Shown here piece by piece: positions 34,028 through 42,331 of a stretch of DNA of 56,484 bases (its first letter is position 1; every line of letters starts with the position of its first letter). A model generated the notes under the pieces. It was not told the origin of the DNA, ran no database searches, and saw only the letters and a program-made list of their open reading frames with translations. Made by a program: the position numbers and the translations under genes. Source of the stretch: Alphaproteobacteria bacterium UBA6187 (GTDB taxonomy: Bacteria; Pseudomonadota; Alphaproteobacteria; Rickettsiales; UBA6187); the NCBI GenBank assembly GCA_002422795.1, contig DITJ01000091.1:1-56484 (forward strand), read 5' to 3'.

Positions 34028-34945
34028 ATGAAATCTGCAATTCATGCCAAAAGAAAAACCGATGCGATAATTTCCATAAGGCAGGATAACACCTCCCAAT
34101 CCCTGACCATCCTTAATATGAATAAAGCTGCAGAAAAGCTTACAGGATATAGCGCACAGCAAGTTGCAGGAAAAAGTTTTAATAATATTTTATCTCCACG
34201 CGTTAATGAAATCCTTATGGGATATATTGAATTTGGTGCAAGTGGCAGTGACTTCGCGGCTGTTGCGCGCAAGATTCCTAATTTCCAGGTGCTGAGTATT
34301 AAAGGTGAAATTGTCCCGGTAAGCGTTAAAGTATTTAACCTTGTAGGGCTGAATGGTAATATCCAGGAATATGAGATTTTAATGCGTGATATAACACTCA
34401 TTAAAAAGCTTGAGGAGCTAAAAGAAATTATCCTGCAAAGCCAAAACCAGCTTGAAGAAAAAGACCCCGATACTGGATTGCCAAGTATAAATAGTGTCGT
34501 TTATGCGCTTGATACATCATATTCATTTACCACTCAATATAGCTCGATAGAGGTGTGTTTTGCCCTAATAGAAATAACTAACCTTGGTTATTATGGTGAA
34601 ACTTACGGTGATTATATAGCTTATGAAATTATCGGGCTGCTTGGAAATGTTGTAAAGAAATGCTGCCGCACTGAAGATGTGATAGGTTATATGGGAGAGG
34701 GCGTTATTGGTGTGGTGCTGATTGATTGTAACCTTGAAAGTGCAAAAAATGTAATAAACCGTATAAAAACAAAAGTTGATTCTGCAAAGATAACATTACA
34801 AAAAGGTACGGCTATAAGCCTTTCACTCAGCCTTGCATATACCGAAGTTCGCAAAGAACGTAATATGGTAGCTATGATTGACGCTTGTGAAGAGGGGCTG
34901 AACCGCAATATTGAGCGTGGTGGCGAAGGGATAGTGCAGGTATAA
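34028..34945 (+). CDS. PAS domain protein with degenerate GGDEF domain
   Basis: A 305-residue cytoplasmic protein. Residues 10-130 form a PAS domain (SLTILNMNKAAEKLTGYSAQ, then VAGKSFNNILSPRV and a terminal ILMRDITLIKKLEEL). Residues 150-300 look like a diguanylate cyclase fold: DPDTGLPSINSVVYALD at its start, then a signature position reading YMGEGVIGVVL where GG(D/E)EF would be. The catalytic motif is lost, so it is probably a sensor or effector-binding protein rather than a cyclase. Other c-di-GMP genes are not in the window. It is codirectional with clpA. Confidence 0.75.
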   Translation: MKSAIHAKRKTDAIISIRQDNTSQSLTILNMNKAAEKLTGYSAQQVAGKSFNNILSPRVNEILMGYIEFGASGSDFAAVARKIPNFQVLSIKGEIVPVSVKVFNLVGLNGNIQEYEILMRDITLIKKLEELKEIILQSQNQLEEKDPDTGLPSINSVVYALDTSYSFTTQYSSIEVCFALIEITNLGYYGETYGDYIAYEIIGLLGNVVKKCCRTEDVIGYMGEGVIGVVLIDCNLESAKNVINRIKTKVDSAKITLQKGTAISLSLSLAYTEVRKERNMVAMIDACEEGLNRNIERGGEGIVQV

Positions 34946-35063
34946 GACTATATCCATCTTGGTTTTACAAATTGTACATCAATAGGCTTTATAGCAACTT
35001 AAAATTCCACTTTTCTTTCCGTTTTGGGAGTTTAGCCCAGTTAATGACTAAAATCTATAGATG

Positions 35064-36206
35064 TTAACATCTTGAAATTGCCTTCTTATTTCCTACAAGG
35101 TTTTGAAATAATTTGGCTTCCTCTTGGTCACTATATTTATAAGATGGTTCCTGAATTTCATTTGGAACTTGTAATTCTGTATCGGAAGAAGCTATATTTC
35201 TTGCAGCACGGCTATTTTTATCACTACCTTTATCAGATGATTCTCTTGCAAGTTCTAAAGTAGAGAAAGGGTTAAATGCAATTACACCAATAGAAAGTGA
35301 GCTAGCATCATAATTTTTAGGTTTCAAAAACTCATCTGATATAGAAAAGGCAATGCAGCTTTTAAGATCTACAGTTTCATTTGGAACTTGCAACTTTGTA
35401 TCTGCCTTGGGATGTAATGGACTGTAAGCAATAGTATAAAAAAGATCTATACTAGGTTCATAAGAATGAGCTACATTATGTGCACCACTATCTTTAATAA
35501 CGCGAATTTCATTCAAAGCTTCTGAAAGTGGCGTTGTAACATTTCCCAAACTTCTAATTATATTAACATTGCTTATAATTAAATCACTTGGAATATGCCT
35601 CTTAGCATCTAAATAAGCTGTGGTTGTTATGCAAGTAGCAACACCACACCCCATTAGTGCTGCTAAAAACGGGTTAACACTTGTTAGAGCGCTAATTAAG
35701 CTTCCTGCACCTATTCCAGATATAGGAGACATGCCAAAGCGCATATAATCCAGGTAATTAACTTCATCAGGATACTTCTTTCCACACTGGTAAGACGCAA
35801 TAGTCGCATATAAAAATATACCGCAATATAAACCAGCACCACCACCTAAAGGTAAACTACTAGAAAGAGGAAGAGTTGGGTCACATCCCGATGCGCATAT
35901 TCCCCAGAAAAGGCCATTTACACCCCAGGTGCCAGAAAGTATAGCACATTTATCTATGCCTACAATTTGCTCCCTTGCCATTAATTGACTTTCTTGTTCC
36001 TGGACTATTGCAGATAATCTATTTGCTCTTGTATATTCTCTTTCATACTGTGGCGGCAATATTACGGGTTGTTCTGTTGCCATTTCATGCAGTGGTGACG
36101 ATACTGGTTGCTCTGTTACAACTCCGTTCAAACTTGGGTGTGGCTGTAACTCTATTTCTTTATATTCATTATTATCTTTTGAATTGTGAGCTGCTCTTTC
36201 TTGCAT
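35064..36206 (-). CDS. Orphan membrane protein with paired hydrophobic segments
   Basis: A 380-residue protein, no family recognised. The N-terminal 80 residues are polar and hold a doublet (VVTEQPVSSP, MATEQPVILP). Hydrophobic glycine-rich segments follow at about 95-140 and 160-200. The C-terminal half is soluble and contains LQVPNE twice (near 273 and 350), each preceded by Asp/Thr. I start at ATG 36206 (AGGAA upstream); the longer frame would use TTG. A polar tail, clustered hydrophobic hairpins and internal duplications are reminiscent of proteins placed in host membranes, but that is inference. Confidence 0.65.
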   Translation of the reverse strand: MQERAAHNSKDNNEYKEIELQPHPSLNGVVTEQPVSSPLHEMATEQPVILPPQYEREYTRANRLSAIVQEQESQLMAREQIVGIDKCAILSGTWGVNGLFWGICASGCDPTLPLSSSLPLGGGAGLYCGIFLYATIASYQCGKKYPDEVNYLDYMRFGMSPISGIGAGSLISALTSVNPFLAALMGCGVATCITTTAYLDAKRHIPSDLIISNVNIIRSLGNVTTPLSEALNEIRVIKDSGAHNVAHSYEPSIDLFYTIAYSPLHPKADTKLQVPNETVDLKSCIAFSISDEFLKPKNYDASSLSIGVIAFNPFSTLELARESSDKGSDKNSRAARNIASSDTELQVPNEIQEPSYKYSDQEEAKLFQNLVGNKKAISRC

Positions 36207-36282
36207 TTCTTCGTTCCTAAAACTTCCTGGGTTTTTCCTGTAGCCTTTCAATATTTAGTTGCACAGGAAAATAAAATTTTCT

Positions 36283-36445
36283 TATACTCATTCTGTTTCA
36301 AACTGCCGATTAGAATCAAGTATTTTTTGTTATAGGAAAAAGTTAAATCTGAAGTAATAGTGGCCCTATTTCAAAGATTTAACTTTTTTATATAACAAAT
36401 AAAGACGAGGCATTATAATCGGCAGTTTGAAACAGAATGAGTATA
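36283..36445. repeat. 163-bp hairpin MITE, TATACTCATTCTG family (copy B)
   Basis: Reverse-complement copy of the element at 5922-6084, same length, about seven differences by hand count. Its ends are TATACTCATTCTGTTTCAAA and the complement. It lies between the orphan membrane protein and comM. Confidence 0.92.
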
Positions 36446-36523
36446 TATAAAAGATATCTAATTTTTGCAAGCCCCACGCCTCTTTGATTGGCTTCTGCTA
36501 TACATGCGGAAGTTCGTCAACCA

Positions 36524-38041
36524 CTAGGATTTTAGCGATATTTTCCTGTAATTTAAAGATTCCGCAATATGGTGTTTCATAACATTGTCGCTGCCTTCCA
36601 TATCGGCAATGGTACGGGCAACGCGGAGCACGCGGTTATAGCCACGCATGGATAGACCCATTTTTTCATAAGCAACATCGAGGAGTTTCTTACCTTCCTG
36701 GTCGGGTGCGGCAATTTTATAGAGGAATTCGCCATCTGCTTCGGAATTTGTGGTTATATCCATTTCCTTGTAGCGCTCCGCCTGGATTTCGCGGGTGCGT
36801 GCAACCCGCTCTGCAATTTCCTTTGTGCCTTCCTTGGCAGGTTCTTTGTTAAGGTCGGCAGGGGACACTTGCGGAACATCTATATGAATATCTATACGGT
36901 CAAACATCGGGCCAGAAATTTTGGATTGATAATCAACCGCGCACCTTGGGGCTTTATTGCAGGCGCGGGAGGCATCGCCCAAATATCCGCATCGGCATGG
37001 GTTCATAGCCGCAACAAGCTGGAAATTGGCAGGATATGTTACATGCGCTTCCGCCCTGGCTATCATGATTTTTCCGGTTTCCAGTGGCTGGCGCAGTGAA
37101 TCTAGCACATTACGCGGAAATTCCGGAAGTTCATCCAAGAATAATACACCGTTATGTGCAAGGGTAACTTCGCCAGGAAGTGCGCGTTTGCCGCCCCCTA
37201 CCATTGCTGCCATTGAGCAATTATGGTGCGGGTCGCGAAATGGGCGGATGCGTTTTATAACGCCGCCATCAAGCTGGCCGCTTATGCTGGCTATCATACT
37301 TACATCAAGCATCTCGCGGCTATCTAATCCAGGTATGATTCCAGGCAGGCGCGATGCCAGCATGGATTTTCCTGAACCTGGTGGGCCAATCATCAATAAA
37401 TTATGCCCGCCGGATGCGGCAACTTCTAAAGCGCGTTTAGCGGATTCCTGGCCTTTTATATCGCGTAAATCCGGATAATTAAGGGGCGCATCGTCATTTG
37501 CAGCATTGCTTATTTCAGGGCGGGTGAGGCTTTGCGAGCCTTTAAAATGGTTTATAAGCTCTAAAATATTACCTGGTGCGAGTATTTCAATATCGCCTGC
37601 CCAACATGCTTCAATGCCGTTGGATTTTGGGCAGATAATGCCTTTATTTTCGGAAGATGCAAAAATTGCCGAAGGCAGTACCCCCGAAACACGGGCAACA
37701 CCGCCATCAAGCGCCAGCTCACCCATTACAATATATTTAGCCGCCTCTTCCTTTGGTACAATTCCCATGCTTACTAAAAGCCCAAGCGCAATTGCCAGAT
37801 CGTAATGGCTGCCTTCTTTGTTTACATCTGCCGGGGCAAGGTTAATAATAATGCGTGAAGGCGGCAGCGCCAGGCCAATGGAAGTGAGGGCAGAACGGAT
37901 ACGGTCTTTTGATTCGCCAACGGCTTTATCAGGCAGGCCGACTATGCCGAAATAGGGCAGGCCTGATGACATATGCACCTGCACATCCACTGCAATAGGC
38001 CTTATGCCTTCAAAAGAAACTGTAGAAATATGTGCGACCAT
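36524..38041 (-). CDS. comM: ComM/YifB-family Mg-chelatase-like AAA+ ATPase
   Basis: A 505-residue protein of the YifB/ComM family, a helicase that promotes branch migration during natural transformation in some bacteria. The N-terminal ChlI-type domain (1-170) has VDVQVHMSSGLPYFGIVGLPDKAVGESKDRIRSAL. The AAA+ core has Walker A MIGPPGSGKSMLASRLPGI near 216-234 and Walker B GVLFLDELPEF near 295-305. AMNPCRCGYLGD near 343-354 contributes the zinc cysteines. The C-terminal helical domain has RGYNRVLRVARTIAD. Length is typical. Monocistronic. Confidence 0.94.
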   Translation of the reverse strand: MVAHISTVSFEGIRPIAVDVQVHMSSGLPYFGIVGLPDKAVGESKDRIRSALTSIGLALPPSRIIINLAPADVNKEGSHYDLAIALGLLVSMGIVPKEEAAKYIVMGELALDGGVARVSGVLPSAIFASSENKGIICPKSNGIEACWAGDIEILAPGNILELINHFKGSQSLTRPEISNAANDDAPLNYPDLRDIKGQESAKRALEVAASGGHNLLMIGPPGSGKSMLASRLPGIIPGLDSREMLDVSMIASISGQLDGGVIKRIRPFRDPHHNCSMAAMVGGGKRALPGEVTLAHNGVLFLDELPEFPRNVLDSLRQPLETGKIMIARAEAHVTYPANFQLVAAMNPCRCGYLGDASRACNKAPRCAVDYQSKISGPMFDRIDIHIDVPQVSPADLNKEPAKEGTKEIAERVARTREIQAERYKEMDITTNSEADGEFLYKIAAPDQEGKKLLDVAYEKMGLSMRGYNRVLRVARTIADMEGSDNVMKHHIAESLNYRKISLKS

Positions 38042-38150
38042 ACAAGTAATTAATTGATTAATGGTTTGTATGGCTCCACTATAAATAGAATTGTTTTTTT
38101 TGTAAATTATTTAAATGATATAGGGTAGGATTTTTATGATAATTGGTTTA

Positions 38151-38197
38151 TATACTCATTCTGATTCAAACTACCGATTAGAATCAGAATGAGTATA
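38151..38197. repeat. Miniature derivative of the TATACTCATTCTG element (copy D)
   Basis: 47 bp with perfect 16-bp inverted ends (TATACTCATTCTGATT and its complement) around CAAACTACCGATTAG. The middle of the 163-bp element is missing. Confidence 0.88.
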
Positions 38198-38357
38198 GTA
38201 AATTTGATTTTACTTGCGTAGGAATCCATTCAGAGTCTAATATAAAATCAATAATCAGAAAAACCAACAATTACTGCGATGACTTTTATAAAGCTATCTA
38301 CATCGCTTTTATAACGTAAATAAAATTAATATTTACTATAATCCCTATGATAAAAAC

Positions 38358-38525
38358 CTAAATCTTCCTTGCCTCATCCACCAGCATAACCGGTATGCCG
38401 TCTTTTATAGGAAACGCCAGCCCAGCCTTATGGCTGATTAATTCATTATTTTTTTCGTCATATTCCAACTCCGCTTTTGTTAGTGGGCATACGAGGATGG
38501 AAAGTAATTTTGGGTCAAGTGTCAT
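38358..38525 (-). CDS. Trm112/UPF0434-family small protein
   Basis: A 55-residue protein: MTLDPKLLSILVCPLTKAEL then a basic strand and AFPIKDGIPVMLVDEARKI. This matches the bacterial Trm112-like/YcaR family, small zinc-ribbon-derived proteins; here only one Cys (VCPLTK) is left, as is common in bacterial members. The frame is open 15 codons upstream, but that part is a tandem-repeat hairpin. The start at 38525 fits the family. Confidence 0.88.
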   Translation of the reverse strand: MTLDPKLLSILVCPLTKAELEYDEKNNELISHKAGLAFPIKDGIPVMLVDEARKI

Positions 38526-38587
38526 TTGTCGTTTATATTTTGATTTATTTATAAAAACTATAAACGACAAACAACAAACAACAAACT
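38525..38587. repeat. GACAAAC-unit tandem-repeat hairpin
   Basis: TTTGTCGTTTAT (38526-38537) faces ATAAACGACAAA (38560-38571), followed by tandem ACAACAAAC units to 38587. It abuts the start codon of the Trm112-like gene. Confidence 0.7.
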
Positions 38588-38668
38588 ATTTTATTGCCGA
38601 AAGCACCATAAAATGTATATTTCTAACCTCGGTTGTTTTTTTAACCCATAACCTATGAATCATTCACT

Positions 38669-39607
38669 ATGCTCCTTTCAATTGTAATACCTGTATATAA
38701 TGAAAAAGATAATATAAAGCCGCTACTTAGCGCGCTTGATGAAGCTTTGAAAGAGCTGGATCACGAGGTGATACTGGTTGATGATGGTTCATCAGACGGC
38801 ACACCATTGATAATAAAAAAACAAGCCCTTGCAAATACACGCCTGATTGAATTTACACGTAACTTTGGGCAAACATCTGCAATGGCGGCGGGTATTGATG
38901 CTGCGGAAGGTGAATTTATAGCCACCATCGATGGCGATTTGCAAAATGACCCTGCCGACATTCCAATCATGCTCCAGCACTTGCAAAAAGAAGGTTTGGA
39001 TATAGTTGCCGGAATTCGTGCCAAGCGACAGGACGGGTTATATTTACGCAAAATCCCAAGTAAGATTGCCAACTGGATTATAAGAAAAACTACCAATGTG
39101 CATTTGAGTGATTATGGCTGCACTTTAAAAATTTTCCGTGCATCTATTGCTAAGAATATTGATTTATATGGTGAACTGCACCGCTTCATCCCTATACTTG
39201 CCAGCATGGAAGGTGCAAAAATTTCCGAAATGCAAGTGCGTCACCATGCGCGCCGTTTCGGCACTTCAAAATATGGCATAGGCCGCACGTTCCGTGTTAT
39301 CAGCGATTTAATGCTTATGTTATTCCTATTAAAATACCGCCAGAAGCCTATGCATCTTTTCGGTACATTAGGGGTGTTGATGTTCTTATTGGGCGGTATA
39401 ATTGAATCTTACCTGCTATTGCTTAAAATATTAGGCCATGATATTGGCGGAAGGCCACTATTTTACATTGGCATATTAATGCTGATTACAGGCGTGCAGC
39501 TTATTACTACCGGGTTTATATCTGAAATGCTGATGCGCACATTCTACCAATCGCAAGGTAAAAAGCCTTATAATATTAAAGGAAATTTTAATGGTAAAAA
39601 GGAGTAG
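38669..39607 (+). CDS. Family 2 glycosyltransferase (DPM1/GtrB-like) with C-terminal membrane helices
   Basis: A 312-residue GT2 enzyme. The GT-A domain (1-220) begins LLSIVIPVYNEKDNI and contains EVILVDDGSSDGT near 32-44, and FIATIDGDLQNDP near 88-100 with the metal-binding D-x-D. Two membrane helices follow (about 232-256 and 266-290). This layout is typical of enzymes that move a sugar or phospho-sugar onto undecaprenyl phosphate. It is followed after 31 bp by a flippase-like gene, a pairing that suggests lipid-linked sugar synthesis and transfer across the membrane. Confidence 0.92.
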   Translation: MLLSIVIPVYNEKDNIKPLLSALDEALKELDHEVILVDDGSSDGTPLIIKKQALANTRLIEFTRNFGQTSAMAAGIDAAEGEFIATIDGDLQNDPADIPIMLQHLQKEGLDIVAGIRAKRQDGLYLRKIPSKIANWIIRKTTNVHLSDYGCTLKIFRASIAKNIDLYGELHRFIPILASMEGAKISEMQVRHHARRFGTSKYGIGRTFRVISDLMLMLFLLKYRQKPMHLFGTLGVLMFLLGGIIESYLLLLKILGHDIGGRPLFYIGILMLITGVQLITTGFISEMLMRTFYQSQGKKPYNIKGNFNGKKE

Positions 39608-39638
39608 GAATAAGTAGCACTGATTACCCATAAAATTT

Positions 39639-40520
39639 ATGAAAAAGAAACATATTATCTTAGCACTTAAAATATTATTTATCCTATCGGCCTTTGCCTT
39701 TGTTTTCTGGAAGGCTGATACTTCTAAGATATTTGGTTATATAAAGTCCACCAATCCGTTATATTTGGTTTTTGCCTATGTAATCATGACCTGCGCGCAA
39801 ATATTAAGCGCGTGCAGGATGCGGTTTTATTATAGCAGGGAAGGTTTAGAGTTAAGCCGAAAATTTTCCATAGGCCTATACCTTACCTGCATGTTATTCA
39901 ATACAGTTCTGCCAGGCGGTATCGGCGGGGATGGCTATAAAATATATACTATAGGGAAATTTACTAAATTTCCTCGTCTGAAGGCGTTCAGGCTTGCGGT
40001 TTCAGAGCGCGCCAGCGGCCTGTTTGCACTGTTACTTTTAACATCGATATTTTATATTTATACAGATTTCAAAGAAATCATACCAAAGCAGGATTCTATA
40101 ATTGCATTTCTTGCTATATTATTAATACCCTCATATTTAATCAGCATACGTATCTTATTGAAAGAGAAGCTAAAAACCGCATTTATGGCAAGTTCTTTTT
40201 CATTCCCGATACAACTGCTAAATGTATTAATTGTGGTTGTTTTGCTGGTTGACCTTGGCAGCGATATAAATAACATACAAAATATTATCAGTTATGTTGT
40301 GATATTTATGGCATCTTCGGTAGCCTCTATTTTGCCTATATCAATAGGCGGTGCGGGCCTTCGTGAGATAACTTTTTACTATGGCGCACAATTTATCGGG
40401 CTTAATGCAGAGCTTGGAATTGCAGTTGCCCTGTTATTTTTTATTGTTAATATAATGTGTTCTCTTAACGGCCTTTTATTCTGGCACAGGCTGGAGAGAA
40501 TATATAATGCAAAAGCATAA
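39639..40520 (+). CDS. Lysylphosphatidylglycerol synthase TM region / UPF0104-type flippase-like protein
   Basis: A 293-residue integral membrane protein with about eight hydrophobic helices. The family markers are MFNTVLPGGIGGDGYKIYTIGK near 86-107 and SERASGLFALLLLTS near 126-140, then VVIFMASSVASILPISIGGAGLREITFYYGAQ near 222-253. Such proteins are transmembrane transferases or flippase-like partners of GT2 enzymes (for example in lipid A or phospholipid modification). The upstream GT2 gene supports that role. Confidence 0.88.
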   Translation: MKKKHIILALKILFILSAFAFVFWKADTSKIFGYIKSTNPLYLVFAYVIMTCAQILSACRMRFYYSREGLELSRKFSIGLYLTCMLFNTVLPGGIGGDGYKIYTIGKFTKFPRLKAFRLAVSERASGLFALLLLTSIFYIYTDFKEIIPKQDSIIAFLAILLIPSYLISIRILLKEKLKTAFMASSFSFPIQLLNVLIVVVLLVDLGSDINNIQNIISYVVIFMASSVASILPISIGGAGLREITFYYGAQFIGLNAELGIAVALLFFIVNIMCSLNGLLFWHRLERIYNAKA

Positions 40521-40538
40521 TTTACTGGAAAAACCATT

Positions 40539-41024
40539 ATGAATTTTACTGAACATGATTTTAAACATTGCATGGGTTCGTTTGTTACAGGCGTTACTAT
40601 TGTAACAACAACTGATGCTAGTTTTGAGCCTCAAGGCGTTACAATAAGTTCGTTTTCCTCCCTTTCGCTAGAGCCGCCCATGATAGCATTTAATTTGGGA
40701 AAAGAATCATACCTGCATAGCAAAATATTAAACTCGGATAGTTTTGCAGTTAATATATTATCTGGCGGGCAAGCTTCCCTTTCAAAGAAATTTGCAGAAA
40801 AATCTGGAAACAGATGGGAAGGAGTAAAATATCAATTAGGTATGCACGGCGCTCCTATATTAGATGATGTGGCAGCATATATAGAATGCCTTACTGATAA
40901 TATTTATGATGGCGGTGACCATTCAATCATCACAGGCAAGGTAGTAAACCTGAAAATGGCAGAAGATAAAAATCCATTGGTATATTACAGGGGTGGATAT
41001 TATTTATTGGGAGAGAAGGTGTAG
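40539..41024 (+). CDS. Flavin reductase family protein (FMN-binding)
   Basis: A 161-residue flavin reductase-like split-barrel protein, the small component that supplies reduced flavin to two-component monooxygenases. The N-terminal FKHCMGSFVTGVTIVTTTD, then PQGVTISSFSSLSLEPPMIAFNLG near 32-55 and the C-terminal GDHSIITGKVVNLKM near 128-142 are characteristic. No monooxygenase lies next to it. It starts 18 bp after the flippase-like gene and may be co-transcribed. Confidence 0.92.
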   Translation: MNFTEHDFKHCMGSFVTGVTIVTTTDASFEPQGVTISSFSSLSLEPPMIAFNLGKESYLHSKILNSDSFAVNILSGGQASLSKKFAEKSGNRWEGVKYQLGMHGAPILDDVAAYIECLTDNIYDGGDHSIITGKVVNLKMAEDKNPLVYYRGGYYLLGEKV

Positions 41025-41032
41025 AAATGAGG

Positions 41033-41215
41033 TTCCCTCTCCCTTGAGGGAGAGGGAGGATTTCTCCAATTTTCCCTTCAAAATTGGTAAGAAATCCGGG
41101 TGAGGGGGTTAAAATGAAAAAGTGAAAATGAAAAATTTTTTATTATACATTTTGCATTTTCACTTCTAAGCCCCCCTCACCCTACCCCTCTCCCTCAATG
41201 GAGAGGGAACTACAG
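41033..41215. repeat. CCCTCTCCC palindromic repeat cluster
   Basis: TTCCCTCTCCCTTGAGGGAG starts the left part and CCTCTCCCTCAATGGAGAGG lies at the right. Between them are a CCAATTTT/AAAATTGG hairpin (41075-41090) and a GTGAAAATGAAAAA...CATTTTCAC hairpin (41121-41165). It fills the gap between the flavin reductase and dapB. The central motif is shared with 3402-3428. Confidence 0.75.
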
Positions 41216-41235
41216 AATTATAAAAAGGAACAAAA

Positions 41236-42033
41236 ATGAAAATAGGCATAATTGGCTGCACCGGGCGTATGGGCCGTGCGATTCTTGAAGAGATACTTGT
41301 TAATAGCAATTGTGAGATTTCCGGCGGCGCGGTGCGCTTTAGCAGTGAATTTGTGGGCATGGATATCGGCACGCTTGTGGGTGGGCAATCTATCGGCATA
41401 AACGCAACCGGCAGCCTGGAGGCATTATTCTCGCAAAGCGATGCGGTGATAGATTTTTCAAACCCTGCAACCAGCTTGCAGGCTGCAAAAATTGCGGCAG
41501 AACAGAAAAAAATCCATGTAATAGGCACAACCGGGTTTTCACCGGAAGAGATGGCGGCGTTGCGGAACTTTGCGAATGATACCGTTATTGTATGGTCTGC
41601 AAATATGAGTATAGGGGTGAATATCCTGCTTGCAATAACCGAGCAAGTGGCATCCATTCTTGATGATACTTATGATATTGAAATATTAGAAATGCACCAT
41701 TGCCATAAGATGGATGCACCTTCTGGCACCGCCCTTGCGCTTGGCAACAGCGCGGCAAGCGGCAGGAAAGTTAGTTTAGAAAACGGGGCAAAACGCAGCC
41801 GTGACGGCATAACAGGTGCGCGCCCGCGCGGCGAGATAGGCTTTGCCACACTTCGCGGCGGCGATGTGGTGGGTGACCACACGGTTATTTTCGCAGGCGA
41901 TTTTGAACGCATTGAACTTACCCACAAAGCCTCTAACCGCAAGATATTCGCGCGCGGCGCAGTTAAAGCGGCATTATGGGGCAAGGATAAAAATATGGGG
42001 TTATATTCTATGAAAGATGTGTTGATGGGTTAG
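41236..42033 (+). CDS. dapB: 4-hydroxy-tetrahydrodipicolinate reductase
   Basis: A 265-residue DapB, the NAD(P)H-dependent step of diaminopimelate and lysine synthesis. Motifs: KIGIIGCTGRMGRAILEEI at 2-20, VIGTTGFSPEEM near 95-106, ILEMHHCHKMDAPSGTALALG near 151-171 (catalytic His and Lys), and GARPRGEIGFATLRGGDVVGDHTVIF near 194-219. Length is typical. AAAAAGGAACAAAA gives the ribosome site. Confidence 0.96.
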   Translation: MKIGIIGCTGRMGRAILEEILVNSNCEISGGAVRFSSEFVGMDIGTLVGGQSIGINATGSLEALFSQSDAVIDFSNPATSLQAAKIAAEQKKIHVIGTTGFSPEEMAALRNFANDTVIVWSANMSIGVNILLAITEQVASILDDTYDIEILEMHHCHKMDAPSGTALALGNSAASGRKVSLENGAKRSRDGITGARPRGEIGFATLRGGDVVGDHTVIFAGDFERIELTHKASNRKIFARGAVKAALWGKDKNMGLYSMKDVLMG

Positions 42034-42094
42034 ATATATAGCAAATTAACTTTACATCTGGACATATCTTTTAGGTGTAGAATTCTTAAGCGAT

Positions 42095-42284
42095 GTCATC
42101 CCGGGATTTAGGATTACTTGGAATTTATACTTCATAAATTCTTAGGAATCATTAATACCCGGGATCCATATTCCAGAGGCGTTTGTAATTATAAAGGACT
42201 CTGGAATATGGATCCCGGATACCAACAAAACCTAAAAATTCGCTAAGCGCGCAAATTTAAGGTTTTTTAGGTTCCGGGATGACA
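42095..42284. repeat. GTCATCCCGG palindromic element
   Basis: TGTCATCCCGG (42095-42105) and its complement CCGGGATGACA (42274-42284) are the ends. An inner pair CGGGATCCATATTCCAGA and TCTGGAATATGGATCCCGG forms a second stem. It shares architecture and motifs with 46870-47092 and 12470-12594. It is the first of the repeats filling the 663-bp gene-free gap 42034-42696. Confidence 0.85.
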
Positions 42285-42331
42285 GTTCCAAAAAACTTTA
42301 ATAATTCGTCCAGTTATAAAGTCAATTATCC

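Noticed and set aside
4245..38587. CRISPR array
   Set aside because: The tandem units are only 7-8 bases, lack spacers and are arranged as inverted copies. No cas genes are present.
41166..41657. 163-residue minus-strand ORF opposite dapB
   Set aside because: dapB on the plus strand has all family motifs; the antisense frame has none and ends in repeat sequence.
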